This document shows positions 24,058-36,346 of a stretch of 64,000 nt of DNA, piece after piece (position 1 is the stretch's first letter; each line of letters starts with the position of its first letter). The DNA comes from Mycobacteriales bacterium. GTDB taxonomy: Bacteria; Actinomycetota; Actinomycetes; Mycobacteriales; SCTD01. A model generated the notes under the pieces. That model was not told the origin of the DNA. It searched no databases and was given only the letters and a program-made list of their open reading frames with translations. The stretch is from assembly GCA_040902655.1 (NCBI GenBank), contig JBBDWV010000056.1:1-64000 (forward strand), written 5' to 3'. The position numbers and the translations under genes are program-made.

Positions 24058-26394
24058 ATGACACGGACGGTGGTCACCGGCGGCGCCGGCTTCCTGGGCT
24101 CTCACCTGTGCGAGACGCTGCTCGGCGACGGGCACGAGGTGATCGCGCTCGACAACTTCCTGACCGGGACACCGGCCAACGTCGAGCACCTGATGGAGCA
24201 CGACGGCTTCCGCCTGATCAAGACCGACGTCACCGAGTACATCCACATCCCCGGCCCGGTGGACCAGGTGCTGCACTTCGCCAGCCCGGCCTCGCCGATC
24301 GACTACCTCGAGCTGCCGATCGAGACGATGAAGGTCGGCTCGCTGGGCACCCTGCATGCGCTCGGGCTGGCCAAGGAGAAGGGCGCCCGCTTCCTGCTGG
24401 CCTCCACCAGCGAGACCTACGGCGACCCGCAGGTCCACCCGCAGCCGGAGACCTATTGGGGGCACGTCAACCCGGTGGGTCCGCGCGGGGTGTACGACGA
24501 GGCGAAGCGCTTCGCGGAGGCGCTCACGATGGCCTACCGCCGCACGCACGACGTCGACACCGCGATCGTGCGGATCTTCAACTCCGTCCTGGCATCAGAG
24601 CAGGTCCTGTACGACGACGGCGTCCAGCTGCACCGCACGACGGCAGGGGAGCTCGCCGAACGGCTCGGGCTGACCAGCGCGGGCTCGGTGCCGCTGCCCG
24701 GCTGGTCTGTCCCGGCGTTCGACGCCGACAGTCGGGTCTCGGCGTCCGACACGGACTGGTTCGTCGCGCACCCGACCGACCAGCGCTGCTTCGAGGTGCG
24801 CACGCGCTACGGCAGGACCTTGCGGGTCACCGGTGATCACAGCCTGTTCGTCCGCGGGACGGACGGCGCGCCGGCGGCCCGACCGGTGACCCAGCTCGCC
24901 GTCGGCGATCACGTCGCCCTCGCTGCGAAGGTCGGCGTGCCCGAGCGGGATCGTCCGGTGGTCGACCTGCTGGACGTCGTCGCCGACCTCGATCCGTGGA
25001 CCGTCGGGGTCGTCGATCCGTCCCTGCGCGAGGTCGTCGAGCAGCACCGCTCGGAGCTGCTGGCGGCCTACCTGACCCGACACGGCCGGTCCCTGACCGG
25101 GCCGCAGCGGCAGAGCGCATGGGGATCGCTGACGCGCTGGGCCGCCACGGGAGCCGTCCCGCTCGGAGCACTGCAGGCCTGTGGCCTCACCGTGCCCACG
25201 ACTGCCGAGCTCCGGCCGTGGACCTCCGGCAAGAGCACCGCCCTTCCCCGGTTCGTGGTCATCACGGACGAGCTGCTGTGGTTCCTCGGGCTCTACGTCG
25301 CCGAGGGCTGCCGCTACGACAAGCCCGGCACGTCAGCCTTCGTCGACGTCTCGTGCGACGTCGACACGCTCGACCGTGCGCAGAAGATCGTCGAACGCGA
25401 CCTCGGGCTGCACGCCGTCCGCGCGCCCGCCAGCGAGGCTCGCGCGGCGCACATGGTCCTGCACTCCTCGATGCTCTTGCGGCTCCTGGACCACCTCGGC
25501 TTCGGCGAGGGCCCGAAGCGGCTCCCTGGCTGGGTCCTCGGGCTGCCGCTGCGCCGCCTCGGCCACGTGATCGAGGGCTACCGCGAGGGCGACGGCGTGC
25601 ATTCCGGAGACACCTTCGCCGAGGGTCGACGGCACGACTTCTCCACCACCAGCGAGGCGTTGAAGGACGACCTCGTGGTGGCCTTCAGCCGCTTCGGCCT
25701 GATGGCGAGCGTGGGCCGCTACGAGAGCACGCTCACGCGAAAGAGCGGGGACCGACGCTACCCCTTCTGGTGCCTGACCCTGTGCGTCGTCGACCCGTGG
25801 TCGCCGCTGGACTGGCACACCGGCGTGCAGCAGGAGCTGAACGCCGGTCGTACCGGCGACCTGGTGTGGGCTCAGGTCCGCGAGATCACCGAGGTGCCGG
25901 CCACGCCGCTGGTCTACGACTTCGTCGTCCCCGGCCGGGAGAACTTCTGGGCCGGCGGTCTGTGGGCGCACAACACCCACGGCCCCCGCATGCGCCCCCA
26001 CGACGGCCGCGCGATCCCGGCCTTCGCCAGCCAGGCCCTGACCGGCAAGCCGATCACCGTCGCCGGCGATGGCAGCCAGACCCGCTCGATCATCTACGTC
26101 GACGACCTCATCGCCGGGATCCTCGAGCTGCTGCGCAGCGACCTCCCCGGCCCGGTCAACATCGGCAACCCGCACGAGACCTCGGTGCTGCACCTCGCGC
26201 AGACGATCAAGAAGCTCACGAACAGCGAGAGCGAGATCGTGTTCATTCCGAGGCCGACCGACGACCCGACGGTCCGCCAGCCCGACATCACGCTGGCCCG
26301 CACCGAGCTCGGCTGGGAGCCCCGGGTCGGGTACGAAGAGGGGCTCGAGCGAACCCTGGCCTGGTTCCGCGAGCATCCGGAGCTGGTTCGGTAG
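24058..26394 (+). CDS. UDP-glucuronate decarboxylase (UXS-like) interrupted by an intein
   Basis: A 778-codon frame. Residues 1-175 plus 640-778 make a 314-residue short-chain dehydrogenase: NAD-binding [35 protein letters not shown], the STSETYGDP and YDEAKR (Tyr-x3-Lys) catalytic elements, and after the insertion [17 protein letters not shown]. This pattern is UDP-glucuronate decarboxylase, which makes UDP-xylose from UDP-glucuronate. Between IFN and THGPRM, where normal enzymes read IFNTYGPRM, an intein of 464 residues is inserted in frame, so the enzyme needs protein splicing to work. A glycosyltransferase follows 10 bp downstream, suggesting polysaccharide synthesis. Confidence 0.88.
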   Translation: MTRTVVTGGAGFLGSHLCETLLGDGHEVIALDNFLTGTPANVEHLMEHDGFRLIKTDVTEYIHIPGPVDQVLHFASPASPIDYLELPIETMKVGSLGTLHALGLAKEKGARFLLASTSETYGDPQVHPQPETYWGHVNPVGPRGVYDEAKRFAEALTMAYRRTHDVDTAIVRIFNSVLASEQVLYDDGVQLHRTTAGELAERLGLTSAGSVPLPGWSVPAFDADSRVSASDTDWFVAHPTDQRCFEVRTRYGRTLRVTGDHSLFVRGTDGAPAARPVTQLAVGDHVALAAKVGVPERDRPVVDLLDVVADLDPWTVGVVDPSLREVVEQHRSELLAAYLTRHGRSLTGPQRQSAWGSLTRWAATGAVPLGALQACGLTVPTTAELRPWTSGKSTALPRFVVITDELLWFLGLYVAEGCRYDKPGTSAFVDVSCDVDTLDRAQKIVERDLGLHAVRAPASEARAAHMVLHSSMLLRLLDHLGFGEGPKRLPGWVLGLPLRRLGHVIEGYREGDGVHSGDTFAEGRRHDFSTTSEALKDDLVVAFSRFGLMASVGRYESTLTRKSGDRRYPFWCLTLCVVDPWSPLDWHTGVQQELNAGRTGDLVWAQVREITEVPATPLVYDFVVPGRENFWAGGLWAHNTHGPRMRPHDGRAIPAFASQALTGKPITVAGDGSQTRSIIYVDDLIAGILELLRSDLPGPVNIGNPHETSVLHLAQTIKKLTNSESEIVFIPRPTDDPTVRQPDITLARTELGWEPRVGYEEGLERTLAWFREHPELVR
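24583..25974 (+). mobile_element. Intein with LAGLIDADG-type homing endonuclease
   Basis: The insertion encodes residues 176-639 of the host protein. The first residue is Ser ([13 protein letters not shown]) instead of the more common Cys, block B is [16 protein letters not shown] with its TxxH, and the C-terminal blocks are [21 protein letters not shown], ending His-Asn before Thr+1. The central part holds dodecapeptide-like motifs [10 protein letters not shown] and [10 protein letters not shown], so the endonuclease may be active. Base composition resembles the host. Ser1 and Thr+1 both allow acyl-shift splicing. Confidence 0.87.
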
Positions 26395-26404
26395 CGTTCC
26401 GGGG

Positions 26405-27118
26405 ATGAAGCTGTCCGTTCTCGTCCCGGTCTACAACGAAGCCGCCACACTGACGACCGCCCTGAAGCGGGTCCTCGACGTCGACTACCCGTGCGAGGTC
26501 GAGATCGTGATCGTCAACGACGGCAGCGCGGACGCGACCGCCGCGCTGCTCGACGCCGTGGACGACCCGCGCGCGAAGATCGTGCACCACCCGGTCAACC
26601 GGGGCAAGGGGGCGGCGATCCGTACCGCCGCACAGTCCGCCACCGGTGACTACATGATCATCTGTGACGCCGACCTCGAGTACGCACCGGAGGAGATCCC
26701 GCTGCTGCTCGCGCCCGTCCTGGCCGGCGAGGCAGTCGTCGTCTACGGCACCCGCACCTTCGGCAGCCACACCGCGTACAGCTTCTGGTACGTCCTGGGC
26801 AACAAGGGCGTGACGATGTTCGCCAACGTCGTCTACGACTGCTGGATCAGCGACCTGGAGACCTGCTTCAAGCTGCTGCCGCTGGACCTCTACCGCGAGC
26901 TGGACATCACCAGCGCCGGCTTCGGCATGGAGGCCGAAGTCACCGGCAAGCTGCTGGTGCGCGGCTACCGGCCCTACGAAGTGCCGATCTCCTACAAGGC
27001 GCGCAGCCGCGAGGAGGGCAAGAAGCTGACCTGGAAGGACGGCGTCGAGGCGCTGTGGATCCTGACCCGTGAGCGGGTGCGGGGGCGCGAGCTGCGACGC
27101 ACCCCCGCCGGCGGCTGA
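26405..27118 (+). CDS. Family 2 glycosyltransferase
   Basis: A 237-residue GT2 enzyme: KLSVLVPVYNEAATLTTAL at the N-terminus, VIVNDGSADAT (nucleotide binding), RGKGAAIRTA, and the DxD-like ICDADLEY. It lacks membrane helices in the visible sequence and resembles polyprenyl-phosphate sugar transferases such as dolichol-phosphate-mannose synthase types. ATG at 26405 follows the UXS gene by 10 bp. Probably transfers a sugar to a lipid carrier for a surface polymer. Confidence 0.85.
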   Translation: MKLSVLVPVYNEAATLTTALKRVLDVDYPCEVEIVIVNDGSADATAALLDAVDDPRAKIVHHPVNRGKGAAIRTAAQSATGDYMIICDADLEYAPEEIPLLLAPVLAGEAVVVYGTRTFGSHTAYSFWYVLGNKGVTMFANVVYDCWISDLETCFKLLPLDLYRELDITSAGFGMEAEVTGKLLVRGYRPYEVPISYKARSREEGKKLTWKDGVEALWILTRERVRGRELRRTPAGG

Positions 27119-27231
27119 CCACGACGGCGGCGCCGGGCGGGCTCGCCCGGCCGCCGCGCACCACCCGGGGGCTGCGCGGCCGGCACGCCAGGCCACAGCC
27201 GCCCGTCCCCGCCGCGCTGCGCCGCGCCTGG

Positions 27232-28755
27232 GTGAGCTGGGTACCGGTCCTGCTGCTGGCGCTGGGCGCCTGGATGCGGCTGCGCCAGTGGGACGGCGCC
27301 CGCTCGCTGTGGCTGGACGAGGCGCTGATCGCCCGCAGCCTGGTGAGCCGCGACTATCTCGCCCTGGTCGCCGAGCCGCTGCAGGGCGGCCAGGCCGCCC
27401 CGGTGCTCTGGCTGTGGTCGACCCGGCTGTCGCTGGACCTGTTCGGCGACGGTGAACGGCAGTTGCGCCTGGTCTCGCTGCTGGCCGGGCTGGCCTCGCT
27501 CGTCCTGACCTGGCGGCTGGCCCGGCGGCTGCTGCCGGACGGGCTCGTCCCGCTCGCCGTCGCCCTCACGGTCCTGTCGCCGACGCTGCTGTACTTCTCC
27601 AACGAGGTCAAGCCGTACTCCCTGGACGTCGCGGTGGTGCTCGGCCTGATCCTGCTGGCGGTCCGCGCGACGCAGGACGTCCGGCCGCTCGCGGTCGCCG
27701 CCGTGGTGGCGGTGTGGGCCTCCTTCGCCGCCGCCTTCGTGCTGACCGGCCTCAGCGTGCTGCTCGTCCTCGAGGCGCTGCGCCGGGACGGCCTGGCCCG
27801 CGCGCTCCGTACGGCCGGCCTGCTCGGCGGCTGGGTCGTCTCGCTGGGCATCTCGTACGTCCTGGTGCTGGACCGGCTGCGGAACAGCGAGATCCTGTCC
27901 ACCTTCTGGAAGGACACCTTCCCCGACAGCACGGCCGACCTGCCGACCTGGCTGCTGCGCCGGGCCGTCGCGCTGACCCGCGACCCGCTCGAGCTGGCCG
28001 TCTGGCCGGTGGCGCTGGGGCTGCTGGCGGTCGGAGCCTGGCGCATCGCCCGGACCGCCCCCCGCGCCGGGCGGTTGACGGCCGCGGGCGTGCTCGTGGC
28101 GGTCGTCGTGGCCGCGGCCGGCGTCTACCCGTTCGCCAGCCGGCTGGCGCTGTGGATCGTGCCGCTGGCCGGCATCGCACTGGCGGCCGCCGTGCCACCG
28201 AGGCTGGACCGCGGACGGTCGCTGATGCTGGGGGCGGCCGCGCTGACGCTGGTCGCCGCCCCGATGGCGGCCGTCTCGCTGCCGCAGATGGGGAGCGTGC
28301 TGCAGCGCAACGAGCTGCGGCCGGTGATGGAGCAGCTGAGGGAGGACAAGCAGCCGGACGACCTGGTGCTGGTCGACATCCCGGCCAAGGCGCCGTTCGA
28401 CTTCTACACCGAACTCACTGGGCTGGGTCGGGACGGCGTGATCCTGTTCGCCACGACCGAGGAGGTCGGCGGGCGCTGCAACGACGAGGCGGCCCTGCTG
28501 ACCGGCAGGTTCGCCCGCCAGCGCGTGTGGGTGGTGTTCGCCCACCAGCTGCAGGACACCCAGCGGCTCGGCACCCGCGGCGACATGCTCGCCCGCATCG
28601 ACGACGTCACCAACCGGGCCGGCGCGATCGAGCGGTTCGGCGCGAAGGCGGTGTTGTTCGACCCGGCCGCGCCGGAGACCGACGCGGGCGCCGAGCCGCG
28701 CAACCCCGAGCGCTGCCTGGCGGTGGTGCGGACCGTCCCGTCGACCGGCTCCTAG
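27232..28755 (+). CDS. Membrane glycosyltransferase, GT39/ArnT-like
   Basis: A 507-residue polytopic protein with about ten helices. The first periplasmic loop has WLDEALIARSL, whose Asp-Glu pair matches the catalytic acidic motif of GT-C enzymes, and SNEVKPYSLDVAVVL is a typical second motif. The C-terminal soluble part (about 370-507) may bind acceptor. GT-C enzymes use polyprenyl-phosphate sugars, which the adjacent GT2 could supply. Start at GTG 27232 is the first usable one, although the frame is open for a further 38 codons upstream. The end overlaps the convergent methyltransferase by a few bases. Confidence 0.75.
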   Translation: MSWVPVLLLALGAWMRLRQWDGARSLWLDEALIARSLVSRDYLALVAEPLQGGQAAPVLWLWSTRLSLDLFGDGERQLRLVSLLAGLASLVLTWRLARRLLPDGLVPLAVALTVLSPTLLYFSNEVKPYSLDVAVVLGLILLAVRATQDVRPLAVAAVVAVWASFAAAFVLTGLSVLLVLEALRRDGLARALRTAGLLGGWVVSLGISYVLVLDRLRNSEILSTFWKDTFPDSTADLPTWLLRRAVALTRDPLELAVWPVALGLLAVGAWRIARTAPRAGRLTAAGVLVAVVVAAAGVYPFASRLALWIVPLAGIALAAAVPPRLDRGRSLMLGAAALTLVAAPMAAVSLPQMGSVLQRNELRPVMEQLREDKQPDDLVLVDIPAKAPFDFYTELTGLGRDGVILFATTEEVGGRCNDEAALLTGRFARQRVWVVFAHQLQDTQRLGTRGDMLARIDDVTNRAGAIERFGAKAVLFDPAAPETDAGAEPRNPERCLAVVRTVPSTGS

Positions 28756-29462
28756 CCCGCGCGGGCGACGAGGAACAGCGACAGGCCGGCCGGCGGCGGT
28801 ACCCGCGCCTCGAGCCGGCGCAGGACGGGCACGAACACCTTGTCGAAGATCTGCAGCGACAGGCCGGCGCGCGGCTGGGCGCCCATGACACGCATGTGCA
28901 CGTACCACGCCAGCAGACCGATCGAGTTCACGTGGTGCAGCACCTCGACCTGCAGCCCCGCCTGCTCGGCGGCCGCCCGCAGGGTCCGGCGGCGGTAGCG
29001 CCGCTGGTGCCCGACCGCCCGGTCGAAGTTGCTCATCGCACTCGGGAAGGCCGGCACGACGAGCACCACCCGGCCGCCCGGCCGCAGCAGCCCGGCGAAG
29101 CCGCGCAGCGCCCCGACGTCGTCCGGGATGTGCTCGAGGACGTTGTAGGCCACCACCGCGGAGTGCTCGGCGGTCCCGGTGATCGGCACGGACAGCTCGC
29201 GGACCCGCACGACGGGATCCCCGGCGAACCGGGTCCGGAGCGCGTCCAGCCGCCCGGGATCGGCCTCGCTGGCGGTCCACCGCGGCACCCCCGCGGCGGC
29301 CCAGTCCGCCGCGTAGTGGCCCAGCCCGCTGCCCACCTCCAGCGGGTCGTCCCCGAGGTAGGGCAGTGCCAGGCCGACCAGCCAGCGGCGGTAGTTCTGC
29401 GCCTCGACGAGGTCCTCGAGCACCTCGGACTGCAGCCCGCTGTTCCCCTCCACCGCACTCAC
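28752..29462 (-). CDS. Class I SAM-dependent methyltransferase
   Basis: About 236 residues. Motif I is DPLEVGSGLGHYAADW, the acidic strand is ASEADPGRLDALR, and VVAYNVLEHIPDD with LRPGGRVVLVVPAF completes a type-11/23 methyltransferase core. A YVHMRVMG segment near residue 190 follows. The start is one of two adjacent GTG codons (29462 or 29465) behind GAACGAGGTGTC. Location beside surface-sugar genes suggests methylation of a sugar or polyprenyl-linked product, which is inference. Confidence 0.75.
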   Translation of the reverse strand: MSAVEGNSGLQSEVLEDLVEAQNYRRWLVGLALPYLGDDPLEVGSGLGHYAADWAAAGVPRWTASEADPGRLDALRTRFAGDPVVRVRELSVPITGTAEHSAVVAYNVLEHIPDDVGALRGFAGLLRPGGRVVLVVPAFPSAMSNFDRAVGHQRRYRRRTLRAAAEQAGLQVEVLHHVNSIGLLAWYVHMRVMGAQPRAGLSLQIFDKVFVPVLRRLEARVPPPAGLSLFLVARAG

Positions 29463-29475
29463 CACGACACCTCGT

Positions 29476-30084
29476 TCACGAGAGCACCTCGACCAGGCGC
29501 GGGACGAGCAGGCGCAGCGCCCGCCCACGGTGGCTGATCCGGTCCTTGTCCTCCGGCGCCAGCTCGGCGGCGGTCCGGGTCAGCCCCTCCGGCACGAACA
29601 GCGGGTCGTAGCCGAAGCCGCCGCTGCCCCGCGGTGCGCGCAGCAATCGGCCCCGCACCTCGCCGAGCACCACCTCGCTGCGCCCGTCGGGCAGCGCCCA
29701 GGCCGCGGCGCAGACGAAGCCGGCGCCGCGCCGGTCGTCCGGCACGTCGGCGACCTGACCGAGCAGCAGCGCGCAGTTCGCCGCGTCGTCGCCGTGCCGG
29801 CCGGCCCAGCGCGCCGACAGCACGCCCGGCATCCCGTTGAGCGCGTCGACGGTGATCCCGCTGTCGTCGGCCACCGCCGGCAGCCCGGTGTGCCGCACCG
29901 CCTCCACCGCCTTGGCCAGCGCGTTCTCCGCGAAGGTGGCGCCGGTCTCGGGACCCGGCGTGTACGGCGGCAGCTCGCCCAGGCCCAGCAGCTGCACCGC
30001 CGGCGCCTGCGTGGCGAGCAGCCGCCGCAGCTCCTCGAGCTTGCCGGGGTTCGCGGTGGCCAGCACCACCCGTGTCCCCGTCAC
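29476..30084 (-). CDS. rdgB: Non-canonical purine NTP pyrophosphatase RdgB/HAM1
   Basis: A 202-residue protein with [18 protein letters not shown] at the N-terminus, [35 protein letters not shown] and [14 protein letters not shown], all diagnostic of ITPase/RdgB. It removes dITP, XTP and ITP from the nucleotide pool. GTG start at 30084 overlaps the RNase PH stop by four bases, the usual actinobacterial rph-rdgB pair. Confidence 0.95.
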   Translation of the reverse strand: MTGTRVVLATANPGKLEELRRLLATQAPAVQLLGLGELPPYTPGPETGATFAENALAKAVEAVRHTGLPAVADDSGITVDALNGMPGVLSARWAGRHGDDAANCALLLGQVADVPDDRRGAGFVCAAAWALPDGRSEVVLGEVRGRLLRAPRGSGGFGYDPLFVPEGLTRTAAELAPEDKDRISHRGRALRLLVPRLVEVLS

Positions 30085-30821
30085 AGCTTCAGCGGATCGC
30101 CGGCGCGGGCCGCCAGCGGCTGCGCCAGCGCGGAGGCCTGCAGCGCCGACAGCTCGGCGACGCCGGCGAGGGCGAGGTCGAGCAGCGCGTCCAGCTCGTC
30201 GCGGCGCAGCGGCGCGCCCTCCGCCGTCCCCTGCACCTCGATCAGCTCGCCGTCGCCGGTCGCCACGACGTTCATGTCGGTGCCCGCCGTGACGTCCTCC
30301 GGATAGTCGAGGTCGAGCGCCGGGCGGCCGTCGACGATGCCGACGCTGACCGCGGCCACGCTGCGCACCAGCGCCTGTGGCTTGTCCAGGAAGGCGCAGG
30401 CGTCCGCCAGCGCGAGGTAGGCGCCGGTGACGGCCGCCGTGCGGGTGCCGCCGTCCGCCTGCAGCACGTCGCAGTCGATCGCGACGGTGTTCTCGCCGAG
30501 GAGCGACAGGTCGACCGCCGCGCGCAGGCTGCGCCCGACCAGCCGGCTGATCTCGTGCGTCCGGCCGCCCAACCGGCCCTTGACCGACTCGCGGTCGCTA
30601 CGGGTGTGGGTGGCCCGCGGCAGCATCGCGTACTCCGCCGTCACCCACCCCAGACCCGACCCCCTGCGCCAGCGCGGCACCCCCACCTGCGCGCTCGCGG
30701 CGACCAGCACCCGGGTGCGCCCGAACTCCACCAGGCACGAGCCCTCCGCGTGGTCGAGCCATCCACGGGTGAAGGTCACCGTGCGGAGCTGGTCGGGCGC
30801 GCGGCCATCGTGTCGGGTCAC
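30081..30821 (-). CDS. rph: Ribonuclease PH
   Basis: A 246-residue phosphorolytic 3'-exonuclease that trims tRNA 3' ends. Signature parts are [41 protein letters not shown], the phosphate-binding RSLRAAVDL, and [20 protein letters not shown]. Length is normal. It lies between the MBL-fold gene and rdgB in a single-direction block. Confidence 0.95.
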   Translation of the reverse strand: MTRHDGRAPDQLRTVTFTRGWLDHAEGSCLVEFGRTRVLVAASAQVGVPRWRRGSGLGWVTAEYAMLPRATHTRSDRESVKGRLGGRTHEISRLVGRSLRAAVDLSLLGENTVAIDCDVLQADGGTRTAAVTGAYLALADACAFLDKPQALVRSVAAVSVGIVDGRPALDLDYPEDVTAGTDMNVVATGDGELIEVQGTAEGAPLRRDELDALLDLALAGVAELSALQASALAQPLAARAGDPLKL

Positions 30822-30833
30822 CCGGCGAGCCTG

Positions 30834-31580
30834 TCAGACGTCGTACGAGCTGCCGCAGCGGGCCAGCGCGACCGCACCGGGAAACGCCTGCGCCGCCTCG
30901 GCCAGGACCGTCTCCGGGTCGGTCCAGGCCACCAGATGGGTCAGCAGCAGCCGGCGCGCCCCGGCGCGGGAGGCATGCTCGCCGGCCTGCCGTCCGGACA
31001 GGTGGATGCCGCGCGGGTTGCCGTCGGTGTGGGTCCAGCTGGCCTCGCACAGGAACAGGTCGCAGTCCTGCGCGAGCGCCACCAGCGCGTCGCACTCACC
31101 GGTGTCGCCGGAGTAGACCAGTGAGCGACCGCCGGCCTCGATCCGCAGGCCGTGGCACTCGATCGGGTGGTTGACCTGTGTCGCGTGGATCGTGAACGGC
31201 CCGAGCCGGTGTGTGCCGGGCGCGACCTCGCGGAAGTCGTAGACGTCCTGGAGCCCCTGGCTGGGTGCTGTCTCGTAGCTGTCGAGGATCCGCCGGGCGG
31301 TGCCGGCCGGCCCGTAGACCGGCAGTGCCGGTGCAGCACCGCCGGGGTGGTAGCGGCGGGCGTAGGAGTACGCCACCAGGTCGATGCAGTGGTCGGTGTG
31401 CAGATGGCTGAGGTAGACCGCGTCCACGTCGAGCAGGCCGATGTGGCGCTGCAGTTGACCGAGCGCGCCGGCACCCAGATCGACGACCAGGCGGTAGCCG
31501 TCGTGTTCGAGCAGGTAGCCCGAGCAGGGCGAGTCGGGGCCGGGGAAGGTGCCCGAGCAGCCGAGGACGGTGAGCCTCAC
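30834..31580 (-). CDS. MBL-fold metallo-hydrolase (RNase Z-like)
   Basis: A 248-residue metallo-beta-lactamase-fold protein with the HxHxDH motif [12 protein letters not shown] (about residues 57-68), further ligands in [12 protein letters not shown] and [11 protein letters not shown], and a C-terminal LLTHLV. It begins [14 protein letters not shown]. Proteins at this locus in actinobacteria are annotated as MBL-fold hydrolases or RNase Z-like. The GTG at 31580 overlaps the murI stop by four bases. Confidence 0.85.
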   Translation of the reverse strand: MRLTVLGCSGTFPGPDSPCSGYLLEHDGYRLVVDLGAGALGQLQRHIGLLDVDAVYLSHLHTDHCIDLVAYSYARRYHPGGAAPALPVYGPAGTARRILDSYETAPSQGLQDVYDFREVAPGTHRLGPFTIHATQVNHPIECHGLRIEAGGRSLVYSGDTGECDALVALAQDCDLFLCEASWTHTDGNPRGIHLSGRQAGEHASRAGARRLLLTHLVAWTDPETVLAEAAQAFPGAVALARCGSSYDV

Positions 31581-32380
31581 GCGCGGGCCTGCAGGCCGGC
31601 TACCCAGCCGATCTCCGGGCCCAGGAACCGGCGGCCGAGCCGGGCGAACGGCTCCGGGTCCCCGGTCGCCAGGAAGCGGTGCACCGGCGGCGGCGCCTCC
31701 GGGTCGCGGCCCAGCCCGGTCTGCTCCAGCACGCGGTAGACGTCCTTGGCCGTCTCCTCGGCGCTGCTCACCAGGGTCACCCCGTCGCCCACCACGAGAC
31801 TGATCATGCCGGTCAGCAGTGGGTAGTGCGTGCAGCCCAGCACGAGCGTGTCGACCTCGGCCCGCAGCACGGGGTCGAGATAATGCGTGGCCAGCTGCAG
31901 CAGCTGACGCCCCGTCGTCACGCCGCGCTCGACGAAGTCGACGAACCGCGGGCACGCGGAGCTGGTCAGCGTCACCTGCGGGGCAGCCGCGAAGGCATCG
32001 TCGTACGCCCTGCTCTGGACGGTGACGGCGGTGGCGAGCAGGCCGACCCGGCCGTTGCGGGTGGCGACGACGGCGCGGCGTACGGCCGGCTGGATCACCT
32101 CGACGACGGGGATGTCGTAGCGCTCGCGGGCGTCGCGCAGGCAGGCGCTCGAGGCGCTGTTGCAGGCGATCACGAGCATCTTGATCCCCTCCTGCACGAG
32201 GTCGTCGCAGGCGGCCAGCGCGTGCCGCCGCACCTCGGCGATCGGCAGCGGACCGTACGGGCCGTGGGCGGTGTCGCCGACGTAGCGGATCGGCTCGCCG
32301 GGCAGCTGGTCGAGCAGCGCACGCGCGACGGTCAGCCCGCCGACCCCGGAGTCGAAGACCCCGATCGGCGCGTCGCTCAC
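31577..32380 (-). CDS. murI: Glutamate racemase
   Basis: A 267-residue enzyme that makes D-glutamate for peptidoglycan. It has [17 protein letters not shown], the first catalytic Cys in [12 protein letters not shown], the second in [11 protein letters not shown], and [11 protein letters not shown]. Length and residues are normal. It heads the murI-MBL-rph-rdgB run, four bp from the end of the GGDEF-EAL gene. Confidence 0.95.
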   Translation of the reverse strand: MSDAPIGVFDSGVGGLTVARALLDQLPGEPIRYVGDTAHGPYGPLPIAEVRRHALAACDDLVQEGIKMLVIACNSASSACLRDARERYDIPVVEVIQPAVRRAVVATRNGRVGLLATAVTVQSRAYDDAFAAAPQVTLTSSACPRFVDFVERGVTTGRQLLQLATHYLDPVLRAEVDTLVLGCTHYPLLTGMISLVVGDGVTLVSSAEETAKDVYRVLEQTGLGRDPEAPPPVHRFLATGDPEPFARLGRRFLGPEIGWVAGLQARA

Positions 32381-32384
32381 CGGC

Positions 32385-34910
32385 TCAGCCTACGGCGGGC
32401 GGCCGGGTCAGCCACGGCAGGAACTGCGCCACCGGCATCGGCCGACCGAGGTGGTAGCCCTGGGCGTAGGTGCATCCCAGTCGGGCCAGCTGCTGCCAGG
32501 CGGCTTCGTCCTCGACTCCCTCGGCCACCACGTCCAGACCCAGGTTGCGTGCCAGGTCGATGATCGAGCGGACGATCGTCGCATCGTCGGGATCGGTGAC
32601 CATGTGCGTGACGAAGCTGCGGTCGATCTTGACCTCGTGGACGGGCAGCCGCTTGAGGTAGGACAGCGAGGCGTAGCCGGTGCCGAAGTCGTCGACGGAG
32701 AGCCGCACGCCCATCGACCGCAGCGTGCGGAGCAGCTCCATGGCGCGGGCCGGGTCGGTCATGACGCTGCCCTCGGTGATCTCCAGGGTCAGCAACCGCG
32801 CCGGCAGGTCGTGTCGCTCCAGGGCCTCGGCAACGTCGCGCACCAGCGCCGGGTCGGTCAGGCTGCGGGCCGACAGGTTCACGGCGACACCCACGTCCTG
32901 ACCGGCACGGCGCCACGACGCGCAGGCCTGGAGTGACTGCTCCAGCACCAGCAGCGTCAACGGGCGGATGAACCCGCTGCGCTCGGCGACGGGGACGAAC
33001 TGGTCCGGCGGCACGTTCCCGAGCGTGGGGTGCTGCCACCGCACCAGCGCCTCGACCCCGACCACCCGTCCCGTGGCCAGGCTGGACTTGGGCTGCACGT
33101 GCAGGTGCAGCTCGCCCTGCGACAGGGCCTGACGCAGCTCCGCCACCAGCCCCAGCCGGGTGGGGCTGAGAGTGTCCAGCCGCGACTCGAAGGTCCGGAT
33201 CCCGCTCCCCGAGGACTTCGCGTCGTACATCGCCAGCTCGGCCCGCTTGAGCAACGAGACGGCATCCTGGGCGTGCTCCGGTGCGTACGCCAGGCCGAGG
33301 GAGGCCCGCACCTCGACGCGCAGGCCGTGCAGGTCGATCGGCTGTTCCAGCACCTCCAGCAGGTGCCGGGCGAGGGACGGCGCCTCTACCAGGGCGGTCG
33401 GAGCGGTGAGCAGGAACGCGAATTCATCACCACCCAGCCGGGCGCAGCAGACACCGCCGAGCGCACGGGTCAACCGGGCAGCCACCTCCTGCAGCAGCTC
33501 GTCCCCGCGCTGGTGGCCGAGCGCGTCGTTGATCTCCCTGAAACCGTCGAGATCCATCATTCCCACGGCGCAGCCGGTCAGCTCGCCCCGCCGGATCTGC
33601 TCGACGGCCCTGGTGAGGTCGCGGTGCAGCAGGATCCGGTTGGGCAGCCCGGTCAGCGCGTCGTGCAGCGCCTCGTGCCGAAGCTGATCCGTCAGCCGGC
33701 TGCTGTGCAGCGCGACGCCGGCGTGGTTGGCGATGGTCTCGAGCAGCGGCACGTCACTGTCGTCGAAGCCGCGGACGTGACCGATCCGGTCGGCGACGAG
33801 CAGGATCCCGATGAAGCCCTCCTCGCTGCGCAGGGGCGCGACAAGAGCCTCCGTGCAGCCGTGGGACCGCAGGAAGTCCTGCACCCGGAGCTCGGTGTTG
33901 CGCGCGTGCAGGGCAACCGGGTGCGGCTCGGTGACCAGCCTGTCCAGCAGCCAATCGGGCAGCTCGAGGTCCACGAGTGCGGAGCGCTCGAGCCGGTCCC
34001 CGGCGGTCAGCACGGCGCGGGCGGCGCCGCCCGCTGGGGGCGCGGCGAGCAGGGTGAGGGCAGCGCTGTCGGCGCGGAGCATCTGTTTGGCCTGGGCCAG
34101 GATGCTGGGAACGACCTCGTCGCCCTCGCCCGCCCGGCTCACCACCTGACTGAAGCGGTAGAGGCGCTCCAGACTCAGGTGACGCTGGCGCAGCCTGCCG
34201 TGCGCCCGCTGGTTCAACAGCACGATGACGAGCAGGCCCGCCAGCGGTAGCGCCGCCGCCACCGACAGCGTCAGCGCGTACACCGCGACCAGCGCCACCG
34301 TGGTCGCCATCGCCGAGGGCACCGTCTCCTTCGCAAGGTCTCGCAGGAGCTCGCGCCGGTCCAGCCGGCCCTCGACAGCGGCCATGACCCCGGCCACGGC
34401 CACGACGTCGAGCAGGCCCGCGGCGAACAGGGCGCTGTAGCTGCCCAGCCAGGCGGTCGCCGTGACCGTGACCGCGCCGGTGTGCAGGGCCGTGAAGACC
34501 GTCCACGCCACGCACACGTCCGCCACGAGCAGGGCCAGGTTGAACAGCAACCGAGCCGGCGTCTGACGCCGGACCAGGCCGAAGGCGACGATGCCGCTGA
34601 GCAGGTTCGCGAGCAGCAGCGATCGGGCGTCGGCGAAGAAGAGCCCGAGCAGCATGGGGATCTCGGTCAGGGAGAGCGTCTGCGCCTCTCGGCCCCGCTC
34701 GACGTAGAGCACGTTGAGGTGGAAGACCGCGAACAGCATCGCCAGCAGCCACCAGGGCAGCTGTAGGGCGGTCGACGCCGACTCACCGGCCCAGACGGTG
34801 GGCAGCAGCACCGCGCTGAGCAGCAGCAGCGCCGAGATCACGGCAGCGACCCGTAGCTGAGGAGCGCGCGAACTCGGGCCACGGGCGAACCCTGGCAACG
34901 GCGACTCCAT
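32385..34910 (-). CDS. GAF-GGDEF-EAL membrane signalling protein (c-di-GMP)
   Basis: An 841-residue protein. Residues about 20-230 contain seven or so membrane helices (for example [38 protein letters not shown]). A GAF-like domain covers about 245-400. The GGDEF domain has an intact [12 protein letters not shown] site near residue 490, and the EAL domain has [11 protein letters not shown] and the [14 protein letters not shown] loop (about 725). Both active sites look complete, so it could make and degrade cyclic di-GMP. It sits between murI and cysM, genes that in many relatives belong to one neighbourhood, and shares architecture with the protein at 47970-50000. Confidence 0.88.
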   Translation of the reverse strand: MESPLPGFARGPSSRAPQLRVAAVISALLLLSAVLLPTVWAGESASTALQLPWWLLAMLFAVFHLNVLYVERGREAQTLSLTEIPMLLGLFFADARSLLLANLLSGIVAFGLVRRQTPARLLFNLALLVADVCVAWTVFTALHTGAVTVTATAWLGSYSALFAAGLLDVVAVAGVMAAVEGRLDRRELLRDLAKETVPSAMATTVALVAVYALTLSVAAALPLAGLLVIVLLNQRAHGRLRQRHLSLERLYRFSQVVSRAGEGDEVVPSILAQAKQMLRADSAALTLLAAPPAGGAARAVLTAGDRLERSALVDLELPDWLLDRLVTEPHPVALHARNTELRVQDFLRSHGCTEALVAPLRSEEGFIGILLVADRIGHVRGFDDSDVPLLETIANHAGVALHSSRLTDQLRHEALHDALTGLPNRILLHRDLTRAVEQIRRGELTGCAVGMMDLDGFREINDALGHQRGDELLQEVAARLTRALGGVCCARLGGDEFAFLLTAPTALVEAPSLARHLLEVLEQPIDLHGLRVEVRASLGLAYAPEHAQDAVSLLKRAELAMYDAKSSGSGIRTFESRLDTLSPTRLGLVAELRQALSQGELHLHVQPKSSLATGRVVGVEALVRWQHPTLGNVPPDQFVPVAERSGFIRPLTLLVLEQSLQACASWRRAGQDVGVAVNLSARSLTDPALVRDVAEALERHDLPARLLTLEITEGSVMTDPARAMELLRTLRSMGVRLSVDDFGTGYASLSYLKRLPVHEVKIDRSFVTHMVTDPDDATIVRSIIDLARNLGLDVVAEGVEDEAAWQQLARLGCTYAQGYHLGRPMPVAQFLPWLTRPPAVG

Positions 34911-34987
34911 CCCAGGAGCGGGCGGGCAACGCCACGCCTTCGTGGGTCAGCGTACGCGAGGGCAGGGCCCGGCGGCGGCCGGCGCGG

Positions 34988-36289
<1,302 letters not shown>

Positions 36290-36346
36290 TCAGGACAGGA
36301 CAACAGGGGGTGAGCCGAGCCTTGTTCCGCCCGGGATGCGGCAGGC

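Noticed and set aside
26992-29280. Very long minus-strand open frame across two glycosyltransferase genes
   Set aside because: Translation is a repetitive Arg/Gly/Gln/Asp composition with no fold signature; shadow of the plus-strand genes.
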